Shown piece after piece: positions 11,601-23,900 of a stretch of 64,000 bases of DNA (position 1 is the stretch's first letter; every line of letters starts with the position of its first letter). The notes beneath the pieces are model-generated. The model searched no databases. It worked only from the letters and a program-made list of their open reading frames with translations, and was not told the origin of the DNA. Both the position numbers and the translations under genes were made by a program. The DNA comes from Anarhynchus alexandrinus (Eukaryota > Chordata > Aves > Charadriiformes > Charadriidae): contig VUYV01000010.1 of NCBI GenBank assembly GCA_008711295.1, positions 8,762,938 through 8,826,937 of the forward strand, given 5' to 3'.

Positions 11601-13200
11601 ACATCTCAAAGCAAGATATGGGTCAGAAAAGCATTTGTTAAATGTATTTTTCCTCCTGAATGACCAAATGGCCATTGCATTGGTACCCGAGGGAGTACAT
11701 AAACCAAAAAAAGCAGAAGGAACATAAAAGGAAACATTCATACCTTAAAGAGGAAAATACACTTCGATGAAAAAAAAAATATCTCAGTTTTAACAACAAA
11801 AAAGAAGCTTACTTCATTAAGGAAGGATGCTGGGGACATGCTAACTTACAAGGTACCATTCCTATGCAGGCTGGACACAGCCAGGAATCAAGTATTTGGG
11901 GTTTGTTCAAACTTCTAACCGCAGCAGTCCTGGTTTGTAAGGGGAAAACCGTCTGAGACATAAGTCACTTGCTGTGCACCAGTGCAAAGGGCTGAAGCCC
12001 GGAGATGCGGAGCTGGCCGTGAGACCCATCTTCTTTGGAAAGCAGCTGGAGTTGTCTCACTCCAGGACATCACCCTGGATGGAGGGACAAATGCAAGGGC
12101 AGCTTTCCAAGTGTTCAGGCACGACAGCTACCTCAAGCCTCCAGCAATTCTCAATACTTTCAGTTCCCCATCTTTACAGAAGAACTTGGCACCCAAAATG
12201 CCGAGTTTTTCTCAGGAAAATGCAGGGACAACCACGTGCAGCCTAGCAGAAAACCTAGAGCAGGAATTAGCTGACATCTCCAGAGTCAAAAGTCAGAGTC
12301 CATCTCATGGCTCATTTGTTGTCCCCTTCCAGCAAAGATTCTCTCATTGAAACATTCTGCAGTGAGGACAAAGGCAACAGATTTAAGGAAGAAGTGAATC
12401 CTACAACGCACAAACCACTCCAGAACCACCACTTCTTCTATTAAAATGACTCCTGTCTTTTTAAAGAGAAATTATTCAATGCCCTTAACTTTGCTCTCAA
12501 AAAATTTTAATAGAAAACAGTTAAGAGAAAAATGATAGGGAAAGGTGTTATTTTAGAAACCCAAGAAGTGGTGGCTTTCTCACTCCTTTTATTAAAATAT
12601 TCTTTGAATGCTCAGAGAATTCACAAAAAGGCACTCAGTTGTACTTTGCAGTACCGGCCCCTACATAAGTTTTACAGCAGCTGCAATCACACGACGAGTC
12701 CAGCTCCAGGCCAAACAAACAAATAAATAAAATAAAGATGCACCCCTAGGCTGTGTCTGACTTTTCCCATATAACTATCTCCAGGATGCCACCTCTAAAG
12801 AACCTCAGCGTTCTTTTATATTCACCTGCAGAAAGCCCCTTCCTCTCCCTTGCATTAAAGATTCAGCCTGCTCACAGGGACACACACACGGGGTCACACA
12901 CACACACACACACACACTCTCTCACACTCTCGCTATTTTATCAGTTACTGATTTACAGCTCGGTAGCACAATGGGCTTAGGCTGACACTTTCACAGGACC
13001 TGAGAACCTCACCCCTTCAGTCTCCTCGGAAAATCACAGTGATGTCCCTAACAATAACAACACACACCTTGTCCCAGACCCCAAACCAGTCATTGCACTT
13101 GGAAAACAGGCAGGGGAAAACCAATTAAAAGCTCACTTCAGCATCCAGGTAAAGCATCGGCACCAAACCCAGGCTCTGTAGGTGGGTTTGCACGTCAGCT
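8661..13200. other. Long AT-rich intron, no gene seen
   Basis: Mostly low-CpG intron. Points of note: 9180-9340 and 9590-9680 have homeodomain-rich, enhancer-like texture (TAATTAATTATTAATTT; GCAATCTGCATCAATTT), there is a poly-A at 10684-10700, and a CA microsatellite lies at 12895-12918. The overlapping frames at 11974-12350 share the same DNA in three phases and are not credible as exons. Confidence 0.55.
12895..12918. repeat. (CA)n microsatellite
   Basis: About eleven CA units, preceded by a shorter interrupted run (12880-12889) and followed by TCTCTCACACTCTC. Ordinary simple repeat. Confidence 0.9.
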
Positions 13201-13202
13201 TC

Positions 13203-13214
13203 TTCCCATGGGAA
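13203..13214. promoter_or_regulatory. Perfect 12-bp palindrome TTCCCATGGGAA fitting the EBF consensus
   Basis: Contains TCCCATGGGA (13204-13213), a full match to TCCCNNGGGA with the palindrome extended by one base on each side. It lies about 600 bp from the CpG-dense block at 13790. Confidence 0.3.
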
Positions 13215-13789
13215 AAAAATTATAAATTTTAAGCGCTGCCAGCTGCCCCTTGTTTGTGGCTGGTGGGTCTCAGCTGAGGGACTGGGAGCTGATCTGGCAC
13301 CCATCCGCACTCCTCGCACCGCGATGCTCAAGGAGGGATCAGCAGGGGCTGCTGCCCATCGGGATGGGGAGCTGGGCAGGGGCTGGGGCTGAGAACCTCA
13401 CACCACCACCACAGCGGTGCTGCACCACCCCCACGCCTCACTCAAGCCTTCCCCGACTCCCCCCTGCTGCAGCACACGCATGATTCAGATACGCCACGGC
13501 TGGTAAAAACAAAATGCTGGGAAGGTATGTGTCTCCAAGGAGGGAGGGACAGTCGAAACGGACGTTGAAAACAAAGCTTTCGTGGTCTAGATTCCTCACG
13601 CCGAGAGGAGCAGGCAACGATCAGAGTCGCTAAACATGAGCTAAAGGGGGACAGCAATCCAGCTTGTATCGCAAAAAAAGCCATGCCAACTTTCAAATCT
13701 GTTTTCCCTCTCTGGCAGCTTATTAATTAAATGCCCTAAATACCAACAAAATCCCTTTTTCCAATATTAATCTGAGACCACCTGGAAGC

Positions 13790-14020
13790 GCGGGGTGGCT
13801 GCTCCCACAAACGAAACCCTCCGTTCCTCTCTTTTTTGCCCCTCTCTCCCCTCCTCTCCGCCCCGAGGTGGGTTTCCAGGGCTTTGCCCCCACACCCCAT
13901 CTCCAGCGGCGCTCCGGCGGCATCCGCGGCCGATCCCCGGCAGCTGGCGGCACGGCCTCCCCCCGCGCCCGCTCCGCGAGCCTCTGCCAGAGATCCCGAC
14001 GGCTGCGGTTTGAGGCTAAG
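13790..14020. promoter_or_regulatory. Intronic CpG-dense block
   Basis: About 24 CpG dinucleotides counted by eye in roughly 220 bp (GGCATCCGCGGCCGATCCCC and neighbours), against very few in the flanks. It may be an orphan CpG island, an alternative promoter or an enhancer with GC-rich core. No TATA or initiator is evident, and no exon could be attached to it. Confidence 0.5.
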
Positions 14021-14330
14021 CACCTAGGAGATCACTTTCACTCCCAATCTGTCAGCCCATCATTCGGGATCAGCTGTGGCCCTCTTGTTAATTGTTCCCA
14101 GCTCTGAGCAACCGGGGATGGGAAACAGGCCATCGCTGATACATGACTCCCGGCTCTGGAATGCTCTTTTACCATCAGCCCTTCGGAGACCGAGTTTGTT
14201 GAGTTTAAGTCTCAGCTATTCGCCCAAGTCCAGTTTTTTTGGGAGAGACAGAGGTCCGACTGTTGTATTTCATCTGCGGATGGGAGCACGCGGGTAGAGA
14301 GCCATCAAAAGTTACGCTTGCTGTTTTAAA
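14021..14330. promoter_or_regulatory. Enhancer-like flank of the CpG-dense block
   Basis: Low-repeat sequence with paired motifs such as ATCAGCTGTGG (E-box CAGCTG) and GTTAATTGTTCCCAG. It is contiguous with the CpG block, which is common for conserved regulatory modules in developmental genes. Called from texture only. Confidence 0.25.
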
Positions 14331-15100
14331 TATTGGTATATAGGAGTAGATTGGGCACGTGTACATTCATTTCTGATTAAAAAGGGGAAAAAAGGATTTA
14401 GCCTTTCTAAAAAGATAACATGTCTGGATCCGCAAGGTAAACTTCCCGTGAAAGAACATTCGGTGCCTGAATTTAAACCTTTGCATATTATTCCACTGAA
14501 CATCTGTTGACCATGAAACTTCAGATAACCAACATTAACATATACAGGCTGTTTATTCAAAAAAAAATAGATTATTCACAGAGAATCAGTAAAGCCCTTA
14601 AAGAAATATTTTTCTGTTTGTTTTTTTTTATCCCAGCAATATTTAAAAGGGGGAAAAAAAAAACTTTCATAAGCAAGAAACATTTTTTAATGTATGAAAA
14701 ATGAGACTTTTGGATTAGAAGTAGAATTCCACACGGCATTCAAGATTGCGTTATCAGTTTTGTGGCACCCTATTAATCTGTTCCAATAAAATATGGGGTT
14801 TTTTTTAAAGGGAAATCGTCTTTCAAGAAAGGAAAAGCAAAAGGTCCAACCTCGACAGTAAAGCTTGTGCTTACTGAAAGTAACAGGAAGATCCGTGTCA
14901 TCTGGCCATCTAATTGAAGAAAGATGCTAAACACAGTGCAGAAATGAGTATAATAAACATGATTTCTTTTCTAACCGAGTGTGGAAATGTTTTATAGATT
15001 TTTTCCCCTCCTTTCTGTAGGTGTGTGCACGCCTATGTAGACATATACATCTATTTTTTAAAAATATTATTTAGTACTTATATAAAGCTGTCAAAGAGCA
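14331..15100. other. AT-rich intron, no gene seen
   Basis: A- and T-runs (14560-14580, 14618-14662, 14800-14808) and nothing else recognisable. The lysine/phenylalanine-rich frame at 14507-14704 simply reads the A/T runs. Confidence 0.6.
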
Positions 15101-18100
15101 CTAACAAACCAGCAGGATTCAATTAGCTCGTGCTTTTTAAAAATGGCCCGAAATCACTGAAGGCTCCGGCTTCATCCCCGCGAATTTTCCCAGCGCATAA
15201 TTTCACCCTGTGCTCGAGACAGAACCCGGCTTTATAAAAGAAAACCTTAAATATTAATGCGTGTTTTGCTAAGGAAGTGGAAGTCGAATCAACTTCCTGA
15301 TACCCCGAGTATCTGATTTCTAAAACGGTCCGCGGCTGATGGTCGCAGCCCCTCCAGATGTGGGGCGAAGCGGCGCAGCGGAAGCCCACGTTCGCAGCCC
15401 ACTGCTGCGTCGGACGCAGAGCTCAGCGGACTGCATCCTCCCATAGTATATTTTTGTTAGCTGGCTGCCCGGAAACCCTCCGCTGCTCGATTTGTTTTGT
15501 GATCCTGCAAGGGCCTTCCCGGGGCCGATGACAGCCCCGAATTCAAGAGCTTGTTTGCTTTGGTGGGGTTGGGGACCAGCAAATGCCTCGCCGTTTAATT
15601 TATCCTGCGCGAGAGAGGTACGGGGGGACCTCGTCCTGAAGGATGGAGTCTGTTTTGAGAGGTTCGCCCTGCAGCCTGCTGTTGTTCACCACATACCAAA
15701 AAAACAATGCCTTTTTGTTACCGATCCCGCCTTCTTTTATTGCTTTGTTTATTGACGTTTTCGGCGCGGGACTTTTTAGGAGAGTTTCCTCATCTGAGGA
15801 GCAAATGTCACAAATACCAAAATTCGAGCGAGGGAGAGAGAAATCCCAAGAGGACCACTGATTTCATTACCTCCATTTTGGCAAAGAAATTGGAAAAGAA
15901 AACTTCTGCATTTTACTTCATTTTGTCTCCCGTCCTCCTCCTACAAAAAAGCATTGGGGGAGAAACAGAGGGAAAAAAAAAATGCAACCACCTTTGCTTA
16001 TTCCATCCTAAAAAAACGAAAACATTTTTAGGACTGGGAGAGCGGAAGAGGTGATGTCCATAAAAAAAAAAATCAACAAAATAAGAACTGTCCCCTTGCC
16101 CCTTCTCCCAGTTTGGAGCCGAGACGCAGGACACTGCTACGGGGAATAGCTGATGTGCTCCAGAGAGAACTACCAGTGCAGCAACGTCCTGGCAAATGGG
16201 CCCGTGTGCCGGGCTGAAGGCGGCGGCACACTGTCTGTCTTGACTTTGCACTGAACTGTGCCTTAAATTTCATGTTTTCACTCTTTCTGTGTTTACGTTC
16301 GACATTACCATATTTCACGCACGTTGCTCACAGAAGGCCGAGTCCCAGTTCTGCAAATAATTTCTCCCACCTCTGTTATACAGAAGTTACTGAACTTTTA
16401 TTTATATGGTGCTTTTCTTTTTTTTTTTCTGAGGAGTTAAGTGTTTCTGGTGGCCTTATTGCTATTTCTATGCAGTGACACTTAATTTGGGAGCCCATTA
16501 CAAGGGACCAAATCCTTCTCCCCGTTTTAGCCCACCCCTCACGCTGTGTGAAGCCGAGCCAGCCCCCTCTGCGGATGCTCAGCCACCCATCGCACCGCAA
16601 CACCCTCCATCACAGCGGGAAGCACCAAATTTTGGGGTGCGGGTGATCTATCCAGGTACTATCCTGTCTACCAGATGAACGCTGGGTGTGAAGGGGGGGC
16701 AGGAAAAGCTGCTGCGAGAAGAAGTCGGGGCAAAAAGTTTCACAGCTCACTTCTACTTTTGTTCAGCTCTGTGGAGTGTAGAGTAAAAAAATCCCTCCCC
16801 ACCCCTCCGTATCGTTTAACTTTGCAAGATCTGGACCTGTGTGTGTGTGTAGCCACCTCCCCGTCTCCCTTGCATGGGCACTAGTCTTTTGCTTGGCAGG
16901 AAAGATAGTAATCAGCATAAAAACGTACTCCATATTCATACATCTCGCTCCATAAACACTTAGGAGTGAATTCCTCCTCTGGTTTCCAGAGCCCCGAAAG
17001 AGAAATAGCGACTGCTCTTTCAATAACGCAGGTTGGATTTTGTCACGTTGCAATCTCTAAAAACGACATGGTTCCAGCCGGTTAAAAGTCAATACATGAA
17101 ATGACACAGCAGTACATGGCATGACAACAGAATCCAATTTAACACAATGTAACATATCAGAAATGTAATTTTTTCCCTTTTCAGATTGGCTGTCTGCTGG
17201 CATTTCAAGTATCAAATAGCCAACAAAAATGTTTTTAGATCTGGGAGCTGTTCGTTCGCGTTGTCTGCAGCGCTTCGACAGCCGCTCACCGCCTCGACAG
17301 CCGCTCACCGCCGCGTTCCGGTTCTGACTACGTGGGGCACACGGGCACGTGTTCGCTGCTCATGCGGGTTCCATTCCCAAAAGAGAAAAGAAGCCTTTTC
17401 CAAACTTTCGTTCTTTTTCATTGCCACACAGAAAGTAAATCTGTGTAGTATTTTACTTAGATGGTTTAAACAGATTTGAGTTGAACAAACTGTTCATATT
17501 CTCAGCTAATAAACTCATTTAAACGGCAGTGAGTGCAGTCCAGAACACATGCATCTGCGGAAGTCACTGATTAACAAGATAACATATGAACAAACCACAT
17601 TTTTCAGATATTTATTCAAGTGCCTTACTAAAACTACTTAGCATCCAGCATGTGGAAAAATATGGGTTTACGTGGAACTACAGCCGCAGGAAAACAGGCT
17701 ATTCTCGCTTAGCACTAAAACAGTACGGTAAAATTAGGGAGGTACAAGAGAAGATCCACCGGACCACCATGGCAAAAAGGCTTTTGCTCGTTTACTAAAT
17801 CCACAGCTCAAGTAAGGAACAAGAACAACTGAATTTCCAGAGTCTCCAAACGCATATCCATAGCAAGCGGGTAAATCTGTACACACCGACACAGAAACAG
17901 TCCGACCTTTGCAGCCTTTCCCTCGGCTCAGCCCTCACCAGCTCAAATGGGGTATTTATTGAACGAAAAATTGAGAGAAGGGTACTGTGTGTGTTTTGGA
18001 AGAATTTGGAGTATTTCCTGGACCACTGCATACAAAACCGGAAAGGTACGCAGACGAGACTTTAGAGGGTAAAGGAGAGGGGACTACCCACGCCGCTCTC

Positions 18101-18400
18101 GGCACCGTCATGTCACACACTGGTCTCCTCCGCGGGACCTCACCGGACTTACCCCTGCATAAGCAGTGATGACTTCCAGTGGGGTGAAGAAGAGAAAAAT
18201 CTGAGCAATGTGCTTAACCCTGCGTAACCACTTAAAGACGGACTGGCGTTCCTTAGACCAAAATAATTATATTTCTTCTACTGCTCCAAAAATGCACTTT
18301 ATTAAAAACTTATTAGGCCCCATTCATTTCTATTTGCCTAATTCCCCTACAAAAGCATTAATCTTTGCACAATTCCTCCAAGCATTTACCAGACGAATAT
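15101..18400. other. Mixed intron, no gene seen
   Basis: 15120-15440 is somewhat CpG-enriched (CTGCTGCGTCGGACGCAG). Elsewhere it alternates AT-rich and neutral sequence, with short A-runs at 15975-15984 and 16060-16070 and a GT run at 16840-16851. Many frames on both strands overlap, and none shows a domain or exon-like borders. Confidence 0.55.
17275..17312. repeat. Perfect 19-bp tandem duplication
   Basis: TCGACAGCCGCTCACCGCC is present twice head to tail (17275-17293 and 17294-17312) with no mismatch. Being perfect and unaccompanied by a third copy, it looks like a recent replication-slippage duplication in a CpG-containing patch. Confidence 0.9.
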
Positions 18401-18419
18401 TTAAAACAAGAGATGTCCT

Positions 18420-18640
18420 GTGACCATAAATGTCATGTTTATTTGTGTTATATAACTAATTAATATCTCAGACTTCCTGTGTGTATCTGGATAACGGTAC
18501 TGTAAATATAAATGAAAAATAAGTAATAATTTATGAAATCCGATTTGCATTTTCAAATATAAAATGTGCAAAATCCAACTAATTAGCAAGAGTGAAGGCC
18601 AAGGTGTTTCTATAGCAACTATAGAAATGCTTTAAAAATG
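18420..18640. promoter_or_regulatory. Enhancer-like block with a POU octamer and a 9-bp inverted repeat
   Basis: A perfect octamer ATTTGCAT lies at 18543-18550, with TAATTAAT at 18457 and CTAATTAG at 18578 as homeodomain cores. A perfect inverted repeat TTTCTATAG-CAA-CTATAGAAA occupies 18607-18627 and its left part resembles an RFX X-box half. No coding signal is present. Confidence 0.35.
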
Positions 18641-18832
18641 TTTTATATCAGGCTCATTAATGTTTGCGTTCCTCACTTGTTTCGTGGGTATTCCCTCAGA
18701 CACAGATCCTGCTTTGCTGTTGAGTTCTGATCACTGAATATCATTTAATACGTTTGGCAGAGCTCTGGTACTACTTATTTACGCTGACATTTCTGCCACA
18801 GGCTTAAAAAATTATTTGGTGTGCGGTACAAA

Positions 18833-18901
18833 AAATAATAATTATTATTATTATTATCATTATTATCATTATTATCATTATTATCATCATTATTATTATT
18901 A
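18833..18901. repeat. (ATT)n microsatellite with ATC interruptions
   Basis: About 69 bp of ATT triplets, with ATC variants at regular spacing (ATTATTATC pattern). The minus-strand frame here reads poly-Asn/Asp and is an artefact of the repeat. Confidence 0.9.
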
Positions 18902-19440
18902 GAACGGGATCCAATGGCACAGGAAAAATAACCCAACCAAACTACCAAAGAACAGGAAATGATAAAAAACAACCCCTGAACTTGTCCTCTTTCTCCCTTC
19001 TTCAAAGACACCCTTTTAAATCTGACCTGCTACATGCTGCAGACGGACAGACAGCAAAGTTTCTGACAGCTTTCCCCCCACTGGGCCGGTGCCAGGGCTA
19101 TTCCCAGCCCAGCGCAGCATCACCCAGCTCAAAGGCCAGGCTAAGGAATTCGGATTTTCCCTTCCTAAACTGCCACCCCCCTCCTTCTCCCATGCAACTT
19201 TCTTGCCTAGTAAATTGAAATCGAGACTCTCATTTCCATCCGCAGTGTGCACAGCTCCCCGGCAGATTGATTTCCGCGAGAGAGGGAACCGCGATGCTTA
19301 AGAGGTAGTAAGATCTACCGTAGCACCGACAGCCCTACTCAGCTGATAGCTGCCGGCTGCCGCGGCCCCCCAGGGGGAGAGAGGTGACAAATGTCCTCAT
19401 AAAGCCGGGAGAGGGTGGACGGGAGCAAACCGTTCTTCTT
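18902..19440. other. Intron, no gene seen
   Basis: Neutral GC with a small CpG cluster at 19320-19370. Frames on opposite strands overlap almost completely and carry no domain. Confidence 0.55.
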
Positions 19441-19860
19441 TGGTTTAATTACTGAAAATCATTGGAAACCTTGGAGAAGCCCATCGCTTCTACGCGGGTT
19501 ATTTGAATGCAAAATAAACTTATGCTGAACGGCGTCGAGAGAGAGAGGCCACCAAATACCATTTATTTCCAAGCTGGCTTTAATCAAATGCTAATTCCTA
19601 GCCCCTCTGCTGAGTATTAGTAATATTTTATGAAAAAGCACATAACATTAGGTCTGAATTATCACAAACAATTGAGATATTCTCGAGGTACTGCAGTGTT
19701 GACAAAAAAGCATGCACAGTGGCCGCTCGCAGTTGTGGGCATTAATTTCTAATGCCACGTGGGTGATCCCTATAATAGTTTAATACCATTAGACTGCACT
19801 GCAACTTTAAATGGCCTTAATGGACCCTATAGCGGTTTTCCATTATGGGTACTGGGAGAG
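19440..19860. promoter_or_regulatory. Enhancer-like block with homeodomain inverted repeat and E-box palindrome
   Basis: Long low-repeat stretch rich in TAAT/ATTA cores. GCATTA-ATTTC-TAATGC (19739-19755) is a homeodomain-type inverted repeat abutting the E-box palindrome CCACGTGG (19755-19762). Further words such as GACTGCACTGCAACTTTAAA and TTAATGGACCCTATAGCGG have the texture of ultraconserved intronic DNA. Among the best candidates for deep conservation in the left half of the window. Confidence 0.4.
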
Positions 19861-20189
19861 GTCTAGTCCCCTCCCGTTACTGCTGCTAGTTGTAAAATAC
19901 CTGTATTTTCTACACCGAGGGCATTAAAATTAGTGTCTTTAGTCAACTTCCAACCCGGCCCATCCAGGGGTGCTCACCAGACCACCACTGCGTTTTAAAA
20001 AGCGCCTTTTCCTGCAGCTCTCTTTCAGCCGCGTCCAGCACGAGGCAGACTATCGCGACGCTGGAAGGCGTCCGATCTGCGTATCACGCTCGCAACAACC
20101 CCCCTCCCCCCGTTTCTTCAAAAACTTGTCAACGCAAACCCCCTCAAAGGCTTTATTTTGATAGTTCCTGAGTGGTGTCGTCAGGCGGC

Positions 20190-20460
20190 TCAATTAGAGG
20201 CTGCAGAACCAGCAGCAAAAACGCGCTTCGGCGGCTGTCGGCGGCGCCGCTGCCCGGCTCCCGCCGCTTCCCGCAGGATGAGCGCTGAGTGACCAGCTGC
20301 TGTCCCAAATTTGACACCAGGCATATGGAGGGAAGTCAGGGCTGGGGGGGTAACGAGCTGGGGCGAGCTCCAGCGAGCAAGCAATTAGGAGCAGCAGCTC
20401 TCCCTCCGCACCGAGACCGCAGCCCTCCCCACCGCCCGGCCGCCGCTCCGAGGATTTTGT
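20190..20460. promoter_or_regulatory. Intronic CpG-dense block
   Basis: CpG-rich throughout (for example CGCGCTTCGGCGGCTGTCGG and GCCGCCGCTCCGAGG) and bounded by AT-rich, enhancer-like DNA on both sides. No TATA, no exon-like open frame. May be an orphan CpG island or a GC-rich enhancer core. Confidence 0.45.
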
Positions 20461-20469
20461 GTGTAATAA

Positions 20470-20960
20470 AACTCGTGGGGAACCAACTCAAGTGAAACTC
20501 TTTAAGATATATGATGAGGATTAGCCGTAAAACACTAATTAAGGATGGGCTGAGGAATTAATGGGAACCTACGAGGCTCTGCATTTTATTTCCCCATCTA
20601 ACAGCGCTGCTGCTCTCCATTTAATGAAAAGAGAAGTTGACCAAATGGATTTGGGTTTTTTCCCCCGTTTTCTTTTTTTTATTATTATTATTTTTTCCTG
20701 AGCTTATTTTGTAAGGGCAGGTCATTAAAGAAGGAACACAGCCAGAAAAATCTCTTAGTGAAGGCTCATTACATTTTTCAAGCACAAATAAAGTGTCACT
20801 TTAAAAGGAAATCCAGTTACTCTGAAACATTTGTCGCTTTACTTCAGTGCATGTGAAATGAATCCAGGGCCCAACGCTGCCCTCAGCTTCTGTAATTTCC
20901 TAGCAGCGAGACGCTCAGAGACAGCGCTATGTAAAAATATGTACATTGTTTAATTTATTG
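20470..20960. promoter_or_regulatory. Enhancer-like block next to the CpG-dense block
   Basis: Contains ATGATGAGGATTAGCCG (PITX/OTX-type GGATTA), CACTAATTAAGGATGG, GAGGAATTAATGGGAACC and TCCATTTAATG. 20650-20700 is a T-rich simple stretch. 20760-20930 resumes low-repeat sequence with AAGTGTCACTTTAAAAGG. Confidence 0.35.
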
Positions 20961-23900
20961 CAGTACGTTACCATTTTTCTCATGAAAACAAACAAACAAA
21001 AAAACTCTAGCAGCTGGTTCCAATACCGCCCACTTTGTTTAAATTTATAGCGAAAACTAGCAGCATCATTAAAAACAAACATATTGCTCCCCTCCAGGCA
21101 TCCTATAGCGCAGCTCGCAGAGAGATGTGTAACTTTTGTAAGAGGTCCAGGAGACACCGGCCAGCTTGGAGCTCAGATCCGAACCTCCAGCTAGGTTTTC
21201 CAGGACAGAAATAACTAGAATTTTATTCATCAAAGTGGGTTTTCTGGAAAAGAATGTTTTGGATAGAAAAGAACATCTGAACAGAAAATTTTCCATTTGC
21301 TGAAATGTTCCAATTTTCTGCTGAAAACTAACAATGAATCCTGTAATTGGGTTTGGGAAGCCAGTGCGCTGAGCGCTGCGCTCCACCGCCTCCCCCTGCT
21401 CCGCCGTCCCCCTGTCCTGCCGTGAGGAGGGGAGGACCGGAGGACGAGAGGGCGGACGGAGGAGAGAGAGAAGGGAAGCAAATGAAAACAAACGTATTTT
21501 TTGTTTTCAGTTCCCTCCTCCAAACTGATAAATGATGTGAACGTTTTCCAATGCTCTTTCAGTTGAGCTATTAATCAGATGTCTTGGAATGAGACAGATC
21601 CTCAGGCTCCTCCACGGAGGAAATAAATACGACCTTTTCCTCATTTTTGCCTCACTGAAACTCCTTCACACCAAACCAACCTCCACGGGCGAAAGGAAAG
21701 AGACAGCTTGCCCAAAGTGTTTGGGGATGGGGACAGTATTTTCCTACAGCTGCAAAAAATAGCCATCGCTGTGCAAGGCCCCTACCCCTGGCAGGGAGAT
21801 GGCCATCGATGGGGACAACCCATGGGCTGCCTGCAGCCTGGTGGTCCCACAAACGGCGGATGAGATCCCACCATCGCCCGCCCACTGGCAAACCCAGCGG
21901 CCTAAAAGCCATTTCAAGACTCATTACATTTTTTCTTAGTGTTTCTCAACCCAACGTTTGTCTGCTGGTGGTCTGCAAGCGGCTGCGAGAGGACTGAAAG
22001 AGGGTTTTCGGAAAAATAAAACTAATTTGGATGCTTTCGCGGGCATGCTGACGAGCAAACAGAATGGGGAAAAGCACGCGCAAAGACAAACATTCAAAGT
22101 TTAGCCTGGTTGGTACTTGGCTATAAATAAAAACACTTTGGCAACAATTCATAGGATGGTCCTTTGGACTACTATTTTTTCCAGATAAGACCGGTGGAGC
22201 TACAGCTAAGAAGGTTGAGGAGCTATACTTAAAAAGCCAAAATAATCTGCTCTCAAACCCTTTACATTGGTTATAAACAGAACAACAAATCCGCGAACCT
22301 TCCCAATAGAAGGGGTAACTTGCTGACTGCCGTCGCGCTAGAAAGCTACATCACCCCAAGAGCAGCTTGTGAGACCTGCCAGCGATTATACTCAAATGAA
22401 AATGCCCACTGAGATCACAGCTAAGCATTTTTTGCAGTCCAGTAGCTCTCACCTGCAAATGCTGCTTCAGCCTTAACTCTAGACAAGGCAATACTGATCT
22501 CCTTGGAATAACTGAGCTCACAGAAACCATGCCTAAAGATGAAGGACAGCATGGACGTAAGGGCTTGCAAAAGTCAGGCCTGACTTATAAAGCAGGTAGA
22601 ATATTCCTAAGGAAGAAAAAAGCTTTAAAACTCCTTCCTTAATAATGTTAAGCCCAATGCAATGCTAGAAACTCCTAGAAATAATAACACATCCTGAGAG
22701 CTTCAAGTTCTACCTTTTTCTTTTTGTAAAAAATCACAGATACGAATTACTTTAGAATTCAGATACAAAATAAAGCACCGAAGCTCAAATCATCTCAGTG
22801 GACAATGTCAAAACATGGCTCATATCTAACTCCAGGTGCTTTGCTCCTGTTCCTGGGATTCTCTTATTTAATTACTTAGTCCATGTATGCATTTATTCAC
22901 TCATTTGCATTCCTCCATTTATATTTAGAACATTTAGGGGATTCAACTACATAATTTTTTTTCCCCAAATATCTGTGGGAAATAAGGGGATTCAGCTTTG
23001 CTACGCAGCGCCACGCACGGCGTGGAGTTAGCCGTATCACCAGCACAAAAGAAACAACACGGTATTATCCTGCTTCGAATTTCTCCAACTGCGTTGCTCC
23101 CAAGTTACGACTTTAGTTTCCCCCTTGATATGCCATCCCTTATTTATTACAGCATATTTATCCATGCGTTTGGTTTTTTCTTTTTATTGTTGGCCCGCTT
23201 TTACTTCTTCTTTAACCTTATTAACCCTTGCTGGTACTTGACAGCTTAACACCCTCCATTACTCTGCAACATTCGCTATAAGAACTGACATGGAACTAAT
23301 AGCAGCCTTTTTATATCCAATCTACGAGGTCACATGAAACTGCCCTTGTCTGAACCCTGCAAGATTTCCTATAGGTGGTTCTCCTTTTCTGTGGATTTTC
23401 TACTTAATACGTCTCTACAGGTCTGTCTGAATGTAAAAAATGGAATCAGATTCCTGCTAACTTTAGTTACTGACAATGCACACCTTAGAATAGGAGTAAG
23501 TTTTCCCTTTAGTGAAAGCTCCCAGCAATGTGATTTAAAACAACTTTGTGATATTCTTTTCAAGCATTATGTATCACTTTTTAATGGCATACCCACAGAT
23601 CTTCCATTTGAAGGGATCTTTGATTTTCCCCGCAAAGTGCCAGAATGGCATGGTCACATCCATCCCCTGAACCTCAGCTCCGAGTGTAAGTAGGACATTA
23701 AAGCAATAGCATGATAAGGTTGAGGTGTCTAGCTCGGTTGTTCAGCATGGGTTGATTAAATGTAATTAATTTAGGTCTCTGACTTCAGGGGACACCCATC
23801 AGGCCGCACTGTACAATACCAAGCTGTTGTTTATCCTCACGACTGGATCTGCTGGAGCTTTCCCCCAGCCTGCGTAGTTGACTCTGCACTAAAATCCATG

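Noticed and set aside
23334..23693. 119-residue plus-strand frame in AT-rich DNA
   Set aside because: Length is unusual for the composition, but there is no recognised family and no convincing splice sites at the ends.
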